From: Chloroflexota bacterium
Lineage (GTDB): Bacteria; Chloroflexota; Anaerolineae; Ardenticatenales; Ardenticatenaceae
DNA length: 13,039 nucleotides
Direction: 5' to 3'
Assembly: GCA_003520455.1 (NCBI GenBank)
Contig: DOUV01000719.1
Span: forward strand, 3,094 to 16,132
The notes under the pieces are model-generated. The model searched no databases. It was not told the DNA's origin and saw only the letters and a list, made by a program, of their open reading frames with translations. The position numbers and the translations under genes were made by a program. Of this stretch, positions 12,150 through 13,039 are shown piece by piece (position 1 is the stretch's first letter; the number at the start of each line of letters is the position of its first letter).

Positions 12150-13039
12150 ATGGCGAAACCCGTGATTACCGTCGTTGGAAGCTTCGCAGTCGGGATGGCC
12201 CTGCGCACCATCCGGATGCCGATCTTTGGGGAGACCCTGATTGGATCGGATTTCGACATGGGGCCCGGCGGGAAAGGATCGAACCAGGCCGTGGGGACCG
12301 CCCGACTCGGGGCCAACTCGTATTTCGCCGGGATCATCGGAAACGACAAGTTGGGCGAGATCGCGACTGATCTCTACGCCCAAGAAGGCGTCCAGACCGA
12401 CTACCTGGTCAAAACGGACAAAGCCGCAACCGGCGTCGGTTTTATCATCCTGAATCATCAGGGTGAAAACGGTATCATCCTCGATATGGGCGCGAACAAA
12501 CTGATGGACGCCACCTTGGTGGACCGGGTCGAGGCCCAGATCGCAAGGAGCGACGTTGTCATGTCGGTGCTTGAGCTCCCCGTCGACGCCGCCGCCCGGG
12601 CGATGGCTTTGGGCAAGAAGCATGGTGTCCTCACCATTCTGAATCCCGCTCCCGCCACCGAGTTGAGCGACGATATTCTGAAAACGGTGGACTACCTCAC
12701 GCCGAACGAGACCGAGCTCCGTATTCTGATGGGTCTCGCGCCGAATGACCCGACGCCCACCATCGAGCTCGCGCGGGAACTCCGCGCCCGAGGCGTCGGC
12801 AACCTGATCGTCACGATGGGTGAGGAAGGCGCCCTGGTCTTGACGGACGATGGCCAGACGACCGTTCCGCGAGTGCCGGTCGAGGTCGTCGATACGACCG
12901 GAGCCGGCGACGCGTTCAACTCCGGGCTCGCGGTGGCGCTGGCGGAAGGCAGAGGCCTCGTCGACGCCGTGCGGCTTGCCGCCCGTTGCGGCGCGCTCGC
13001 CTGCACGCGCCTCGGCGTCGTCCCCTCCCTCCCGACCCG
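12150..13039 (+). CDS. PfkB-family carbohydrate kinase, ribokinase-like (3' end cut by window edge)
   Basis: A 296-codon open frame starts at ATG 12150, after an AGAGAGGA site at 12136-12143, and runs to the edge without a stop; by comparison with ribokinase (~310 residues) only the last helix is missing. It has the N-terminal PfkB signature GPGGKGSNQAVGTARLGA, the middle TILNPAPATEL and YLTPNETEL, and the ATP/catalytic signature VVDTTGAGDAFNSGLAVAL with the base Asp254. These are the hallmarks of cytoplasmic ATP-dependent sugar kinases. However, the GSxNxD segment, which contacts ribose in E. coli RbsK, reads GSFAVG here, so both Asn and Asp are gone. The substrate is therefore probably a different sugar or nucleoside. 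It follows the broken transporter by 32 bp. Confidence 0.92.
   Translation, partial: MAKPVITVVGSFAVGMALRTIRMPIFGETLIGSDFDMGPGGKGSNQAVGTARLGANSYFAGIIGNDKLGEIATDLYAQEGVQTDYLVKTDKAATGVGFIILNHQGENGIILDMGANKLMDATLVDRVEAQIARSDVVMSVLELPVDAAARAMALGKKHGVLTILNPAPATELSDDILKTVDYLTPNETELRILMGLAPNDPTPTIELARELRARGVGNLIVTMGEEGALVLTDDGQTTVPRVPVEVVDTTGAGDAFNSGLAVALAEGRGLVDAVRLAARCGALACTRLGVVPSLPT

Noticed and set aside
1..13039. CRISPR arrays, rRNA genes, toxin-antitoxin or phage defence genes
   Set aside because: No regularly spaced long repeats, no rRNA-like blocks and no defence-related domains were seen.

Overview
This is a 13 kb stretch of a moderately GC-rich bacterial chromosome holding two unrelated catabolic gene blocks separated by a scarred region. 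The taxon is not certain. The Tat-type lipoprotein binding protein, the mix of CoA catabolism with sugar-transport genes, and the impression of protein similarity would fit a Chloroflexota/Thermomicrobia-like or actinobacterial soil or thermal organism, but this is a low-confidence inference.

Block 1 (1-7652, all plus strand) starts with the end of an IclR-family regulator. It continues with a tight run: an enoyl-CoA hydratase, a three-gene ABC importer of the NMT1/THI5-SsuABC type (Tat lipoprotein binding protein, ATPase, permease), an ATZ/TRZ-type amidohydrolase, an AMP-forming acyl-CoA synthetase and a second enoyl-CoA hydratase. Gaps are short (5-170 bp). The simplest reading is one regulated module that imports a small, probably nitrogen-containing organic compound, hydrolyses or deaminates it, loads a carboxylic acid product onto CoA and processes it with two crotonase-fold enzymes. 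The substrate is unknown. A perfect 40-bp palindrome sits between the binding-protein and ATPase genes, and a second perfect hairpin follows the last gene.

The middle (7653-9228) is a decayed or rearranged zone. It contains a minus-strand remnant of a deoxyribose-phosphate aldolase-like gene, abutting a plus-strand C-terminal remnant of an IS630-like DDE transposase. An intact minus-strand Nudix hydrolase gene follows, then a 417-bp intergenic region with a good sigma70-type promoter, four in-phase 10-bp direct repeats just downstream of its -10 box, and a leader hairpin.

Block 2 (9229-13039, plus strand) has a GntR/HutC-family regulator, a 443-residue ferritin-like (putative di-iron) protein of unknown function, a broken sugar-transport gene and a ribokinase-like PfkB kinase running off the right edge. 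The transport gene is a chimera: the N-terminal part of an RbsC-type permease is joined in frame to the last ~35 residues of an RbsA-type ATPase, and an in-frame stop lies near its start. This looks like a sugar or nucleoside utilisation cluster that has lost its transporter. The PfkB kinase also lacks two ribose-contact residues known from E. coli RbsK, so its substrate is probably not ribose.

The most interesting items are the amidohydrolase/CoA-ligase/crotonase importer module, the ferritin-like protein inside a carbohydrate cluster, the transporter chimera, the perfect palindrome and the tandem repeats at the GntR promoter.
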